A DNA stretch of 64,000 nt. Source: Owenia fusiformis (taxonomy: Eukaryota; Annelida; Polychaeta; Sabellida; Oweniidae). Shown here one piece after another: positions 43,335 to 56,300 of this stretch. Numbering within the stretch: position 1 is the first letter of the stretch; the number at the start of each line of letters is the position of its first letter. The stretch spans positions 14,862,714 through 14,926,713 of the forward strand of contig CAIIXF020000007.1 of the NCBI GenBank assembly GCA_903813345.2, written 5' to 3'. A program made the translations under genes and the position numbers. The notes beneath the pieces were generated by a model. It was not told the DNA's origin. It was given only the letters and a program-made list of their open reading frames with translations, and did not search any database.

Positions 43335-46300
43335 AATGCATATCATGCATGCACCTCAGCAAGAAATAAAAAAGTGAAATTAAGTTAAATTAGCTTTTAA
43401 AGAATGTCAGACACATCAATAATTACCACTTTTAAGAGTGACTTGTTAGTCTCAAACATCATATCACATTTCTAGGCCTCACTAACCCAATTGAGCCAGA
43501 TTCTAATGATTTATAGTGTAGATTTACTAACAGTGCAACACAAAGTCTTGATAACCTGAGTAATTAAAGCCTGATCAATGGTTAAGTTGAACGTAAAACC
43601 TTATTTACATTGGCGCAGAATTATCGTTTTACCCAGCATTTGGTACTTATGAAACTCGAAATGAGCCATCAATATGCCAGGAGTATTAATAGTAAATTAT
43701 ATATTAATAGCTATTCAGATGGACCTTATATGGATATCCAGAGTGACGAGAAAATCTGTCACAAAATATTTCACTTAAATTGCTCTTATTTGAACAATTT
43801 TCATCCAATTTACACAAAATTTGTTTTAAAATGTGTAGAAATGATCTGCTGTCTAATTTTACTAAGTTGAGCATCTGAAGTTGGATAAGTATGTAGTGTA
43901 ATGTCAAAAGGTGGCAAAAATGAAAAATCTCTGGTTTCAACCGATTTTAGAGCCTGGGATTCAAGAGGTTAACAAGCCTCAAAGGGTTTAAATTGTTGGA
44001 ACACTCAAAGACCTGTATCAGAATGGTTAGAACTAGGTCAAAATTTCCTTCTCTCCCAAAAACAGGTAAAAAGTTGTACCTGCTTCCACTGTAATTGGAT
44101 ATTTTTATGGATCGATGTACCCTTATAGAGCTTTACCATAATGGATGGAGACATTGATCCTCTCTGTAAAAAATATTCATGGGTGCTCATCAATTTATTG
44201 ATCTTGCCACTCATATTTTAAGGGACCTAATATTAAATCTAGATCTTGAGAGACCTAGTTTTAATCTTGATTCATTCATTTTTCTTTTAACATGCTGACT
44301 TATATACTAGTACTGAATAATTAATTTGACTTTGTATAAATCTTCATAAAAGGTGATTTAGTGTCTGTTATTATGTAAATAAAGATATTAATAACTGAAT
44401 CAAGATCTTGATGGGAGACCTAATATTAAGCAACTGAACGGAAGTATTCGATCAAATCAAAGTATTTGGTATTAATTCTGAAATGAAGATAATCACTAAA
44501 TTATCTAAAGAGAAGCTTGAGTTAAACGTAGGCCTAACTATTTCCTATGAATAATAGTGTTTAATACGTGTGTACTTTTATTCGATTGGCATGAAGCAAT
44601 TTTGGAAATGATCCCATTTCACAAAAAATTATGTAAATGTTCAAGTTAAACAGAGATGCATAACAAACTCAAAGTGCAAAATGGCCACCTTGTAATATCA
44701 AATAACCAGATCTTCCTACTATTCTGATTTTGCATCTGTATAATTTTTCAATGGATAGACAATTTTCTTGCTATCATCTTTCATGATGACATGATTTCTT
44801 GCTCAATACCACTTATCACAAGACAATTATGATAAAGTACAAGTGTAGCAAAAGAGCAACACCAATATATTAGCATAAACACAAGCAAATGTCACCATTT
44901 GAATGCAGTAATAATTTCAAATCCACCAGAAAACTTACTGCTATATTTCAACAAATGATGAGATATGTCCATACTAACAGATATTGCCTAAAATGAAGAT
45001 TTCAATTATAGCATATGCAATAGGTGCAAATGGTTCACTTTATTACTTGAAAGTCTACCTGACCACTTGGCACTTGGTGATGCAATTGTGAATTGTCATA
45101 AAAAATATTTTCCCTCTTGTCGTTGTAAAGATCTAGCATTCATTTCAAGACAGCAAGAAGCTTTAGATATTACCATAATTCTTATTGAACCCCATTTATA
45201 AATAGAAATCTCCCAACTCAAAGATTATCCTTAAACGGTGTTCACTAGATGGAGGTGTTCACCAAGGCAGGTTTTGTTGTAGTGAAATTAGGTCATTACT
45301 GCATATATTAATAATTAAGATCTTGCCAGTACCCATTTATTGATTCTAAGAGTTGACCACCTAAATGTGATACTACTGACAATTATAAACCATGGAGTAT
45401 GATTTACTCTAATCCGAGGTGACCAAAAATATAGTACCGAGTGTATGGTGTAATAGTGAAAGAACAGTATATTATCTAAGTGGTATTATGAACACTGTTT
45501 ATATCATCCGATTATCTGGCTGGGATAAATTATAGTATCCATGAAAACAGTGTATCATTGATCTAAAATATTGTTTAGTTCTTCCAAGACATAGACATGA
45601 TTAATTGCACCATTACACAATTTTAGATCTTAGATACAGCATCTAAATCATATTTTATCACTAGATCTAATAATAAAACATAATAAAAAAATAGGTTGAA
45701 TAGAAATGCAATATGCTCCCTGAGGAGGATTGAAATATATAGCCTAGTTAGAAATTGAATGCTTTGATTTCCATTTGCAGCCTTGCCATAGGGCTTGAAA
45801 AATAAATGTCATTTCTGGAAACTGTATATTGTAACAATTAGGGACACTGACATCAAATGATAAGTAAACATCTGGTCATGAAAAGTGGCTATAACAACAG
45901 GGAGCCGATTCTTAATGGTGGCATTATGTTGTATCAAATAGTCAATTTAACTCATACAATTTCTTTTTTTCTACACCTTGTTCAGAAAATGCAAATATAT
46001 GATAACATTCAAATGTTCATTTTTTCCATAGATGTGGTCATCCACATTTATTGTTTTGAATAATATATACATTTATACCAGTATATCATACATCTTAAAT
46101 AATTCACCATTGGTTCACATATCATGAAGTTTAGACATTTTGAGAGGTGTAGAAAATAATGGTCAGTAATTATAAAGGACCAGGTAGGATATTGCAGCCT
46201 TCTTTTCAGCAAGATTCCTTGTATCTACAGACCATATCTGCACTCTGAAATCATGGTACCCTACGGTACATTGAGAGTATTGTACATTCTCTACAAGGAA

Positions 46301-46434
46301 AGAAATAATTGCAAGAAAAATGTATTTTACCCAAAATTTTGAAAAATCTGTTAAACCATTTTATAATTAATGATACAAATTGTATGATATGCTATGGCAC
46401 CATTGCAGTACAGTGTTTATGGTACTGTTGTGTC
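43335..46434. other. Intergenic DNA without recognised gene
   Basis: AT-rich. A fragment at 45235-45285 (GTGTTCACTAGATGGAGGTG…GCAGGTTTTGTTGTA) resembles the right part of the TACAGTAAAACCTGT MITE. Nothing else is supported. Confidence 0.5.
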
Positions 46435-46570
46435 TCCAGGTCCGTAGTCAGGTTTACCAAGGGGGGTTCACTTTTTGAAAAATATTAGGTGGGTTCACTT
46501 TTGACAACTTTGGCCCAAAAATGGCCAAAATCACTTGAAGTGCTCAGAATGGTGAAAAACTGCATTACTT
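46435..46570 (+). repeat. Interspersed repeat, pairs with 3290-3445
   Basis: A diverged inverted relative of the segment at 3290-3445, sharing GGGGTTCAC-, TTTGACAA- and TGCTCAGAAT-type words in the same order. Confidence 0.45.
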
Positions 46571-48986
46571 TAAAATAATTTTTGGATGGCAATAGACACA
46601 AGTATGATGATTCCTGTTGGACCAACGTGAAATTCGGAATTTCTCATTCTAAATATGAAACACTTAAGCTGAATGGGTATATGAAGTAGACTAATTAGCA
46701 TATGTGCTATACATTGCTATATTGATTCATGTGCTTTCTGTTCACGTTTGCATTGTGAAAAACATTGCTTGCTTAAACTCTCCATTTGCTACAAAAATGT
46801 ATCATCATAATTCCAAATGACATAAATGTCTTAAATCTTGAAAATATATTTGCCATTGAAATATCATCATAATAAAACATAACCCAGTTGTAAATGTAGA
46901 ATTATAGGCACTAGAATAGAAACTCCTTGCCATAAAGAAGGCTGTAAAAGTCAACCTAGTTACCTAGTAACCAAGATAACCTAGTACATGTTTACACAAA
47001 ATTTCACAACTGTATGAAATAAGTTGTCACTCCAAGGCAGATTATATGATCTTTCAAGAGATTAGATACTTCGCCATTAATATTAAAGGGTTCACATTAC
47101 TATAGTAACTTTGACATGTTTTCTCTTTGGAGTTGCCTGTTAGGCATTTCTGCTTATTTTCTACTTTGGTACTGGAAAGAGAACACCTAGTGGTGAATAC
47201 TTGAACTAAAAGCAATGATTTCTATACAATTACCATACAGTTCTATATTACAGTACAAATCATTATTGTTATAATACATAGCTCAATATAAAAATTTCAT
47301 CCGTTAAATTACATAATATATAACAGTAAATGTACATAGATTACACGAAATGGAAGATAAATATCAAGACCTAGATGCCGAACATAAACATAAATTGGCA
47401 AAACTAATTTAGGAGTTTGTAAAACTAATTTTCCTTCTAACTATTTTGAATCTGTTACCAGGCAACAAGAGATTGCCTGAATCTAGATGGTTTAAGATCT
47501 AAACAAGATAAAGATATCTTGAATAAATCAATAGTTCACAAATAAGTAGGCTCTAAGATAATGATATTTGATCAACCATGCATATATTTATATATATAAT
47601 AAAACATAACACAGTGTCAAGGTCCCTTTGGGTGGCCTGTTCAAAACACGTCATAAAGGTCATGGGTTTTCATAAGTGTGCATAACAGGAGATCGAAATT
47701 GCTATGAGCATTGAAATAAGTGGGCGTTGCACCCACTTGAGATTTTGAGGAAATGCTGTGTGGAGCTTGTTTATCGAGAAGCTTAAAATGACCATGCGGG
47801 GTATGCTCATCATTGCCTGTAATTACCCTGGCCTTAAACACACATTAGGTACTGTAACCAATTTTACGAAAAACAACATAATCATGACCTAAATGAAATA
47901 TTTTATACAAGGATTAATATACTAATGCGTATTGCCTAACCATGCACATGTAGCTCTGCCTTACAAGCATCATTGTATACAAAAATGAATATATACACAA
48001 TACACATGTACACATATTACAAAAGTTTGAAACTTTCCCTATTAACACATGTTTCATACACAATGTTATCAACTACAGTTATCTGGTAATATCTAAGTTC
48101 AATATCCATGTAAGCAATATGTTTGGGCATTTGTAATTGAAATGAAACAGAAATCATGTTTTCAAAATTGCAATTTTCAGAATAGAATCACACAAGGAAT
48201 TGTCAATTTATTACCTCTCATTTATCGGATTCAAAAATGATGAAATATGTTTGACTTCATTTTCAAGTTCATTTCAAAAATGACAAATGTCCAAAGTTTT
48301 TATTTTGGTGTTATATGTGACCTGAACTAAAGAACATCGTCTTTTCCTGATAACTCAGGTATTACTAAAATAACATTATAAACTGAATAAGTGGCATATC
48401 ATAGCCTCAAACAGAATCTAAATATAAAAAAAAAGAATAACAAATGAATCTAATTGGTTTAAATCGCGCTAGACAATGGTGACATCTAGCGGCATAAACC
48501 ACAAAATTGGTGGTAAAAATTGACTATAATGATAAATGTTGTTGTGACCATTTAAATTGTTTGTATGTAATATATCAAGAAAACTAATGGAGTCCATGGA
48601 ATTATCTCTCAGATGTTAAGGCAAGCATGTATCATGGCCTTATCAAAATCTATAGAGATGATGATATGAAGATATAAGAGACTGGGATTAGATGCAATCG
48701 TAATAACTTGGCTCTGTTACATCAAAAATTAATCTAAATAAAAACCATCCAAATCTAGGCCTTGTAAATCAAAGCAAAGATGGTGCAATAAATTACAAAA
48801 GATCTTTAGTTGAGCTTAGAAGATATTATACGTGAAACTGAAAATGTCAAAAGTTAACGCCTCTCTTTAGTAATACAGTAACTCAGAATTGATTCATTAT
48901 GGTGTTCCACAGACATTCATCAAAAGGAACTACAAAAATGTATCCTTGGGATTAAATAAGTATCAAGATACAAGCGATGTATATAG
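46571..48986. other. Intergenic DNA without recognised gene
   Basis: AT-rich, with no repeat family or gene supported. Confidence 0.5.
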
Positions 48987-49133
48987 AGGTTATTTAATGG
49001 GAGGTTTTTGATACAGGGTATATCTGAGGGAAATACTATATATCTACCCGAGGGACCATAGGGACCGAGGGTTGATATATTGTATTTACAGAGGGATATA
49101 CGCTGTATAAAAAATCGAGCATTCAATAACTGG
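48987..49133. mobile_element. Fold-back MITE, 147 bp
   Basis: GTTATTTAATGGGAGGTTTT…ATACAGGGTATATC…GGGAAATAC is mirrored by GTATTTACAGAGGGATATAC…CGAGCATTCAATAAC, with CCGAGGGACCATAGGGACCG at the centre. Confidence 0.75.
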
Positions 49134-49569
49134 TTTATCCTAAATTTAAAAGATTATGAGAATAGTTACCCGCTCACCTCAGATATCGATTTTATTCCCG
49201 CATGTTATTTACCTATAACACTACTAAGTATGGGATAAAATGATATATGTGCTATTGCATGTAATAAAAAATAACAATAAAATATGAGACCATGCGGTAC
49301 TGTCTGATATTACTACAAGTACTACTATGCAAATGAGTGGGAAGACCACATAGACACATTTTCATAACCACAAAACTGAACACAAATACATCACAATAAT
49401 TATTATATTACATTAGCACCATTTCAACTAAAATAACTTAATTTTCACATATTTTCAGCATTTGTAAAAAATTCACTACATACATTTGGCAGTACAGTAT
49501 TTATCATACTAAGTCACTATTTAAAGCAAAAAGCTTCTTTGGTGCATTTTCTCAGTTCAATGATTAGTG

Positions 49570-49744
49570 TACAGTAAAACCTGTCTAAGAGGAACAACTT
49601 TGGTACTTCTAACAAAAAGTGTTCCACCTAGGTGTTCCACTTATAGAGGTTCATGTGACATTAAGTCAGTCTTGGGACTCAAAGTGTGTCATTAACAGAG
49701 GTGTTCCACTTCTAGAGGTGTTCCACTTTACAGGTTTCACTGTA
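49570..49744. mobile_element. MITE, TACAGTAAAACCTGT terminal repeats
   Basis: Ends TACAGTAAAACCTGTCTAAG and TACAGGTTTCACTGTA form a 16-bp inverted repeat including TA. The interior is built of AGGTGTTCCACTT words on one side and AAGAGGAACA on the other. Same family as 23695-23878. Confidence 0.85.
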
Positions 49745-50270
49745 GTTACCTAAGAAAATGTCTTTAACAATGTTTCTCTACATTTCATTCGTGAAATATA
49801 TACACATGATGAGTTTTCATATTGAACACATAATTTTGCCAATATGGTTTAACACGATGGGATTTAGTTGCACCAATCAAGGTGAAACAACCAGTTACTA
49901 CAGCAATAGGCACATTTCTGCACAATATGCACATTATTTTACAATACAATCACATATTTTTACAACAGCTGTGAAAGACTTAAGTCATGTGACCAAATAC
50001 AATATGCAAATGATCTTATTTTACAATTGGCATATGTCGTAAACTGTAAATCAAATATTGATTCATCCTTCAAATGTTCATGAAATGTTTCAGTAAAAAA
50101 TGCATCAGAAATCTAACGAAAACAGTGATGCTTGATTATATAAAATCATGATGATAAGTATGTGCTAGTTGTACAATAAAATTGATGTTGGATGAGATGT
50201 GTGATTGACGTGCATCAGATATAATGAAATGTAATGACTATATAAATATGACTCCAAATTAAAGAAATGA
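49745..50270 (-). other. Presumed 3' UTR of the integrin gene and flank
   Basis: Downstream of the integrin stop codon on the minus strand. No clear AATAAA lies in the first 500 bases; the nearest minus-strand hexamer I noticed is at 49191-49196, too uncertain to call. An open plus-strand frame at 49758-50042 is probably chance. Confidence 0.4.
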
Positions 50271-50372
50271 CTACATATCATCGTCATCATATGCACCCTT
50301 TCCTTTTCGCTTTTTGAAATCTGCTTGTATCATGTCCATATCTTCAGGTCGTTTACGTTTGAAGAATCCAAG
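50271..50372 (-). CDS. ITGA: Integrin last exon: GFFKR cytoplasmic tail and stop
   Basis: The acceptor is GTATTTTTCAG|CTT, then 33 codons and TAG at 50271-50273. It encodes LGFFKRKRPEDMDMIQADFK then KRKGKGAYDDDDM. GFFKR is the hallmark of integrin alpha tails: it clasps the beta tail at the inner membrane face and binds cytosolic regulators. The tail is short, with basic KKRKGKG followed by four Asp and a terminal Met. Confidence 0.97.
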   Translation of the reverse strand, partial: LGFFKRKRPEDMDMIQADFKKRKGKGAYDDDDM

Positions 50373-53300
50373 CTGAAAAATACAGAAATATCATATAAGT
50401 TTTAATAAACCAATCAGTAAACCATGGTACCTTATTGATTATGATGTCATTCTTACAGATTAAAGACAGATATAAGAGGAACTAACTGCTAAATTGCCTA
50501 CAAAGTGTAACATCATAAATAATAATTAAAGCAAATATACCCTAGTTTCCTTGATCTAGCAAAAAGATGTCAGGGACAAGGTCAATATATTTACAAATGC
50601 CGAAAAGTGTATAAAATTATATTTGCTTCATTGAAGGGGTAATACTCGTATATCTTGCTTAGGGGAGTTATGAAATGATGAAAATAATGAACTTGGTAAT
50701 GTCAACACACGAGGTAACTATGTGTTGACTGTAATAACTGGAGTATTTCATGATACTTAAAGCCTTGAAACTATAACACAGAGATTAACAAGGACAAAGA
50801 GCATTGACTGAACGTCTATAACTCATTTTCTCATTGCCCTAAGGGTCCTATCTCTATTAGACTTGGAAATTGGGATTTTCTTGACAATGTCCTTCTTAAG
50901 GACAAAATGTAATAAACAAGTGCAAATCAAGGGATCCGGATGAAAAAGTAATCCTTGGCCTTCGGGTCTTGAAATGCAATTTGTAAAAATGGTTTAATAT
51001 GTAATGTAAAGCAAGAGCATTGGTACATATTTGCTATAGGCTATGTAACAGTAATCTTTCCTTTGAGATGCAGGGTGGTTAAATTGACCCTTTTCCATAT
51101 AAATGGAAAATAGATGGCATCATGGGTATTGGTAGGGTGCAATAATGGTGCAAATCAATGTTGTTTTGATAGAAAATTACACACAAAATTCAAATATGCC
51201 ATCAAATAGAAGGAAACGTTAGTCTTTAATGGTTAAAAATGCAGATCTCCTAAAATCTCATTAAAAACGAGACTTTAACGAGATTTTAAAGCTATATGGA
51301 AAAAGGACCATTGAAAAATGTTTATTTTTAGTAATGCATATGTGGCTAACAAGACAATATTTTTGCAGTAGATATCTTAAAAAGTATTGTTGCAGTAGCC
51401 ATTTTCATTCAACTCTTCTGGGATGTTCTGTTGAAATAATTTCAGAAATGTCATATTTGTAACTCCAAAGAAGATGATTAAGACATGCAACATATATGAC
51501 TATTTTGTAATGAATGGGTTTGGATATTGGCAACATCCTTGTGGAAATCAATTCCATTGTGCATCTTCAGTTTTACAGACTTCATGGAGATATAATCTCC
51601 CCTGGGGTATCTACAACATCTTTAATATCTAATTAAAGCCTCATTGTACAAGAAAAACATGATAATGTACCAAGCACAGTGAATATATGAGCTAAAGTAG
51701 AGACAGGTTTATGGGAACTATTTAAAAATGTATTTCTAAGGGACAAAGAAGAAACAACTTTATTAAAAAGATGCGCAACAAACATCTCATAGGGAAATTT
51801 TCTCTATTTGTTTATTATGTTCTGAACTTTTAACACTCAATGGGGAAAAACAAATTCCAAATATTGTCAAACATAGTGGCACAACTTTCTTGATATTGAC
51901 AGAAATAATGAAGAATGGTTGGGTATGAGTAATAAGTGCTTGAAGTGAAAAAAGGTATGATTTACACAAAACATAAAATTGTAAAATATTCTTAAAAACC
52001 TGGGAAAATAGATTCAAGAAGTTTAATACTTGATCAACATTCCTGTAATCCTGAAAACATAAACAAGAACATAATAACATTGGAATCACAGGATGAGTGT
52101 GATTTGCATGTGACTGTAAGAGTAATGGTATGATTTTCAAATAAAGAATTACTATATAAGTAACTGAAGTTTAGGCCACTAGTGAAGACTTTTTCTTTCA
52201 TTAAAAGAAAGATGTTATGTTGACAATCCACTTATGTCTTTCAAAGCAATATAATTATCTTGAGCATTATTGTATTATTCTAGCTCTTTATTATTGCCAT
52301 TGTAAAATGTTATTTACATAATATCTTCGTTCAACATGACACTATCAGTCTGTCCTTTGTTCAACTTATAAGGTTTAGCAAACCGTCTATTTAGTCAATG
52401 ATGTTAATTAATTACATACATGTATATGTGAATGATGCATGTTGTAAACAACGCAATATGCGTGATGAGCATTTTCTACATCCTTCTTCAAAGGACTTCA
52501 TATATGCTTAAATTCACTATATACTTGTAAAATACCATTGCAGCAAGGATGATTTTCTGTACAATGAAAGCTTCTTATTTATTGTAATAGCATTTCTGAT
52601 TTGTATAGGATAGAGCCTGGGGATTTCATGTAGATTACAGTACTTTCTTACCAATTGTGTTTCATTTCAAGATAATGTAATACTGACCTACTTTTTAAAT
52701 CAGTATTTTTTAAAAAAAAAGATTGCTCCCAGCTGCCATTTAATAAGGTTTGTTATTGCCAAGTCTTGAGAATAGGCCTATTGAATTACTTCTCCAATGT
52801 AATTCTGAATGGCATTTACTGAGTGTGAAGAGTATCTGAGTAATATAAAATGTAAGCCAAGGAAAAGCCATCTTTCTAATAGCCAAACTCATGACAGAAT
52901 CATTGTGAAATTTTGAAAATACTTATTAATCCTACATTTGCATATAGGGACTGAAAGCCTGGTGACAGATATATGCACTTTTCCTTAGCCATTGTAAATA
53001 TTAGAACAAGCCTTACCTTCCACAAAACAATGACTAAAATGACGAGAAGTAAGACGCCACCTATTGCAGCTACTATGATGATCCAAAGTGGGATACCAGG
53101 GGGCTCTGCTATCTTTATATCAGGCTGGGCAGTTGTAATTGCCTAAAATATCAAACAAAATATCTGTATTATAGGTAGGTATTAGAGCATTTGCATATTT
53201 AGAATTAACAATTGTTGTATTTCATTTGAATTTCTTACAGAAGTACAAGTAGGTAGAGAACTTTTAAAGGCCTACTGGTACTAAGGTTTTGGTTTAATTA

Positions 53301-56300
53301 ACTTAATTAACTGACTACAGCTTTGATTCCCTTCAAGGGGATGATTAAAACCTGTTCATTGTGATAGTGTATAATATAATATGAGAAGATAGATTTAGCA
53401 ATCTTAAAGCTATTCTATTTATACCCTATATGTAGAGTTGTTGGATTAATAGAAGGCTGGAGGTACAGACACTCAACTCAATATTTTATTAGGTATTATT
53501 TAATTTGGTGAATTTTCCTTTTCAATTTGGTGGATTTTGGTTAAATTTAATTTCTGCAATCAATCTTGTATTTTTCTCAGCCATGTTAAACCTTTCAATC
53601 TAGTCAATTTACAACAGACATAACATGATTATTTCCTTAGATTGCTTCAATGGGAAATGAGTTAGCTCTATGTGAATGCACAATATGATAAAAACAGTGA
53701 TAAAAAGTCCTTGGGATTATATCAAGAAGACAAAATTAGTTTCCTCCTAAGCAGGTGTTCAGAGTCCGTACCTCCTTCTTCCCCCTGCTACAACCAATTT
53801 GGAAGCGCCCGTTTAAACTGAGTCACTTGATCTAATCATGCGACGATGACGTATTCATGTGTTATCAGTGATATCATTTTTGACCAATCATCTTTGCTTT
53901 TCCTTAAAACAATTACTTATTGAATATAAGGTCAACAATTTTGAAGTGGTGCATGAATTCCTAATGCATGTAATTTATACTGATAGTTTATTGTACAATA
54001 CACTGTATTGTAGTTCATAATCGGGGAAATGCTAACTGCTTATTGCAGGGGGAACGAGAAAGAAGATATTCTGGATATTGATACCCTGTGATCAGAGGAT
54101 GGTTTCCAACTAAACAGATTTATGATATTTTGACAAACTGATCTTAAATCCATAGCTAAAGCCCTGAATACATTCATGTGACAATAACACCAAGATATGT
54201 ACATGTAGGCCTTCTTCCATTTTTAACCAAGGGAGCTTTTGATTGAAACTTCTGTACAAAGTTACATCAAATAAACATTAAATGTTGATTTTCAACCAAG
54301 TTCAATATTCCAAGAGGTGAATGAACGAGATTTTCATTAAAACAACAGAAGAGTGAAATGATGACAAAGCACATGGTGATCAGACTGTGTGGGAACAGAG
54401 ATTAGGACATTGTGACACAGCTGGAGAAATGATGTCTTAGTCTTAGCAGTCAAATCAGAGTTAATAACCTTAACTGTTACAATTCTTAAGTTGCCTAAGA
54501 GTATTATTAGCAAGTTGTAAAAATATAACAAAAAAAGATCAAGTCAATATTCTGTGAGTAGTATGATTTAATCCGAAATAGCATGTCAAAAATTCCCATA
54601 CCAGAGCTCTGATATGAGACTTCTATAGAGTTTGTATCAGCTTTCATCTTCGCACACTCGGTTTTCATCACGTTCGATGGGAGCTGAGTGACGTCTGATT
54701 AATTCTTTTTGTTCATCCCAAATATCCAAAATCCAATTCTTCTCAAATTCATTGGAGGTGATATTGTTAGAATAAATAGGGAAAAGTATTTCTGCTTGGA
54801 AATGGATTAATAAGTGACTTTTATATTGATATTGTTTATTTTGACATACTGTCTTTAATTCTAAAATACACACATAATATGAGACCAATCTCAGACATAT
54901 TCATGGCACTAGCAGAAGATACCCTAAAGTGCCTCAGGTAAAATTTTCAAAGAATTTGGCTTATCTAATGCTGAAAAATGACTTGGCTGAAAAATGACTT
55001 GTCAAATTGCTTCTCCAACATACTTTGTATTTAATTTACTCCATCTTGGGAATATACACAAATCCTAATGTCAACCACTCATTGTATATGTATATTGTAT
55101 GTGTTTTGTGACATAAACAAATTGAAATTGAACAGTTCCTATTTTTTGTTAGAAACGCTATAAAGTTCTCATTGTGTTTCTCCTGTATGGGCTATTATGA
55201 CATGCTATCTTGAATTTCTTAGTACCCACATCACATTTACTTGATCTTTTTCATATTTCTATATATACCTTGCTTCCGATACTCTTGGGCTACTTTGTAC
55301 AAATATTCACTGAATTTGGTTCATCAGTTGCCGAGATGATACTTGTCAAATTTTTTTTTGGGACACCCGATATATCTGGCAATATTTTCACCATAACAGT
55401 ATATAAATTGCAACATATTCACCCTTATATGTAAGTGGCAATATTTTCGTCATAACAGTATATAAGTGGCAACATATTCACCCTAATAGTACGTGCATGG
55501 CAATATTATATTTATCACAAAAGTATCATAATGATTTACTTACATCAGCCATGTCATCATCTGTTTTATCTTGTTCTATGTTTAATGCTGGGTCTATAAA
55601 TAGGGTACCTCTGGAGCGTATTAATACTTGATCAACATTCCTGTAATCCTGAAAACATAAACAATAACATGGGAATCACGGGAGGAGTGTGAAAGAAATT
55701 TTAGTCCCATGTGGATCATTGACACCCTTGTCTGGCCCTGATTGGCTGACTTGGTCACGGTTCTCATGGAAAGATTTGTCCAGCTTGAAGAAAAAGCTAT
55801 TTTTTTCATAAAAACACTAAGAAAACTTCATGAATTATTTTTTAACTGTTTTGTTATACCAAAGAAAATTAACTTCTCTATGCAATGGATATATCATTTG
55901 CAGATAACCTTCACTTTGTCCAATGATGCTAGGAGTAAAAGCTATTGGAAACGGCGACAGAGTATCAAACTCTAAAATGTACTATTTCTTTTTTAACTTT
56001 TTAAGGACACATTACAGTGACATGATAATATTTATATATGTTTACAGCTCAAGTTTGAATGTATTAATGAGATCTAGATGTATTGAGTCTTTTTAATTTT
56101 TTAATAAAATCCTTAAATGTGCTATTCCACTATAAATCTTACCTCTACAAAGGTGCTATTCCACAATAAATCTTACCTCTAAAAAGGTGCTATTCCACTA
56201 TAAATCTTACCTCTAAAAAGGTGCTATTCCACAATAAATCTTACCTCTACAAAGGTGCTATTCCACAATAAATCTTACCTCTAAAAAGGTGCTATTCCAC

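Noticed and set aside
53775-54066. Possible small transposon with CTTCTTCCCCCTGC / GCAGGGGGAACGAGAAAGAAG ends
   Set aside because: The inverted match is broken by an indel and no target duplication is visible, so it is too weak to call.
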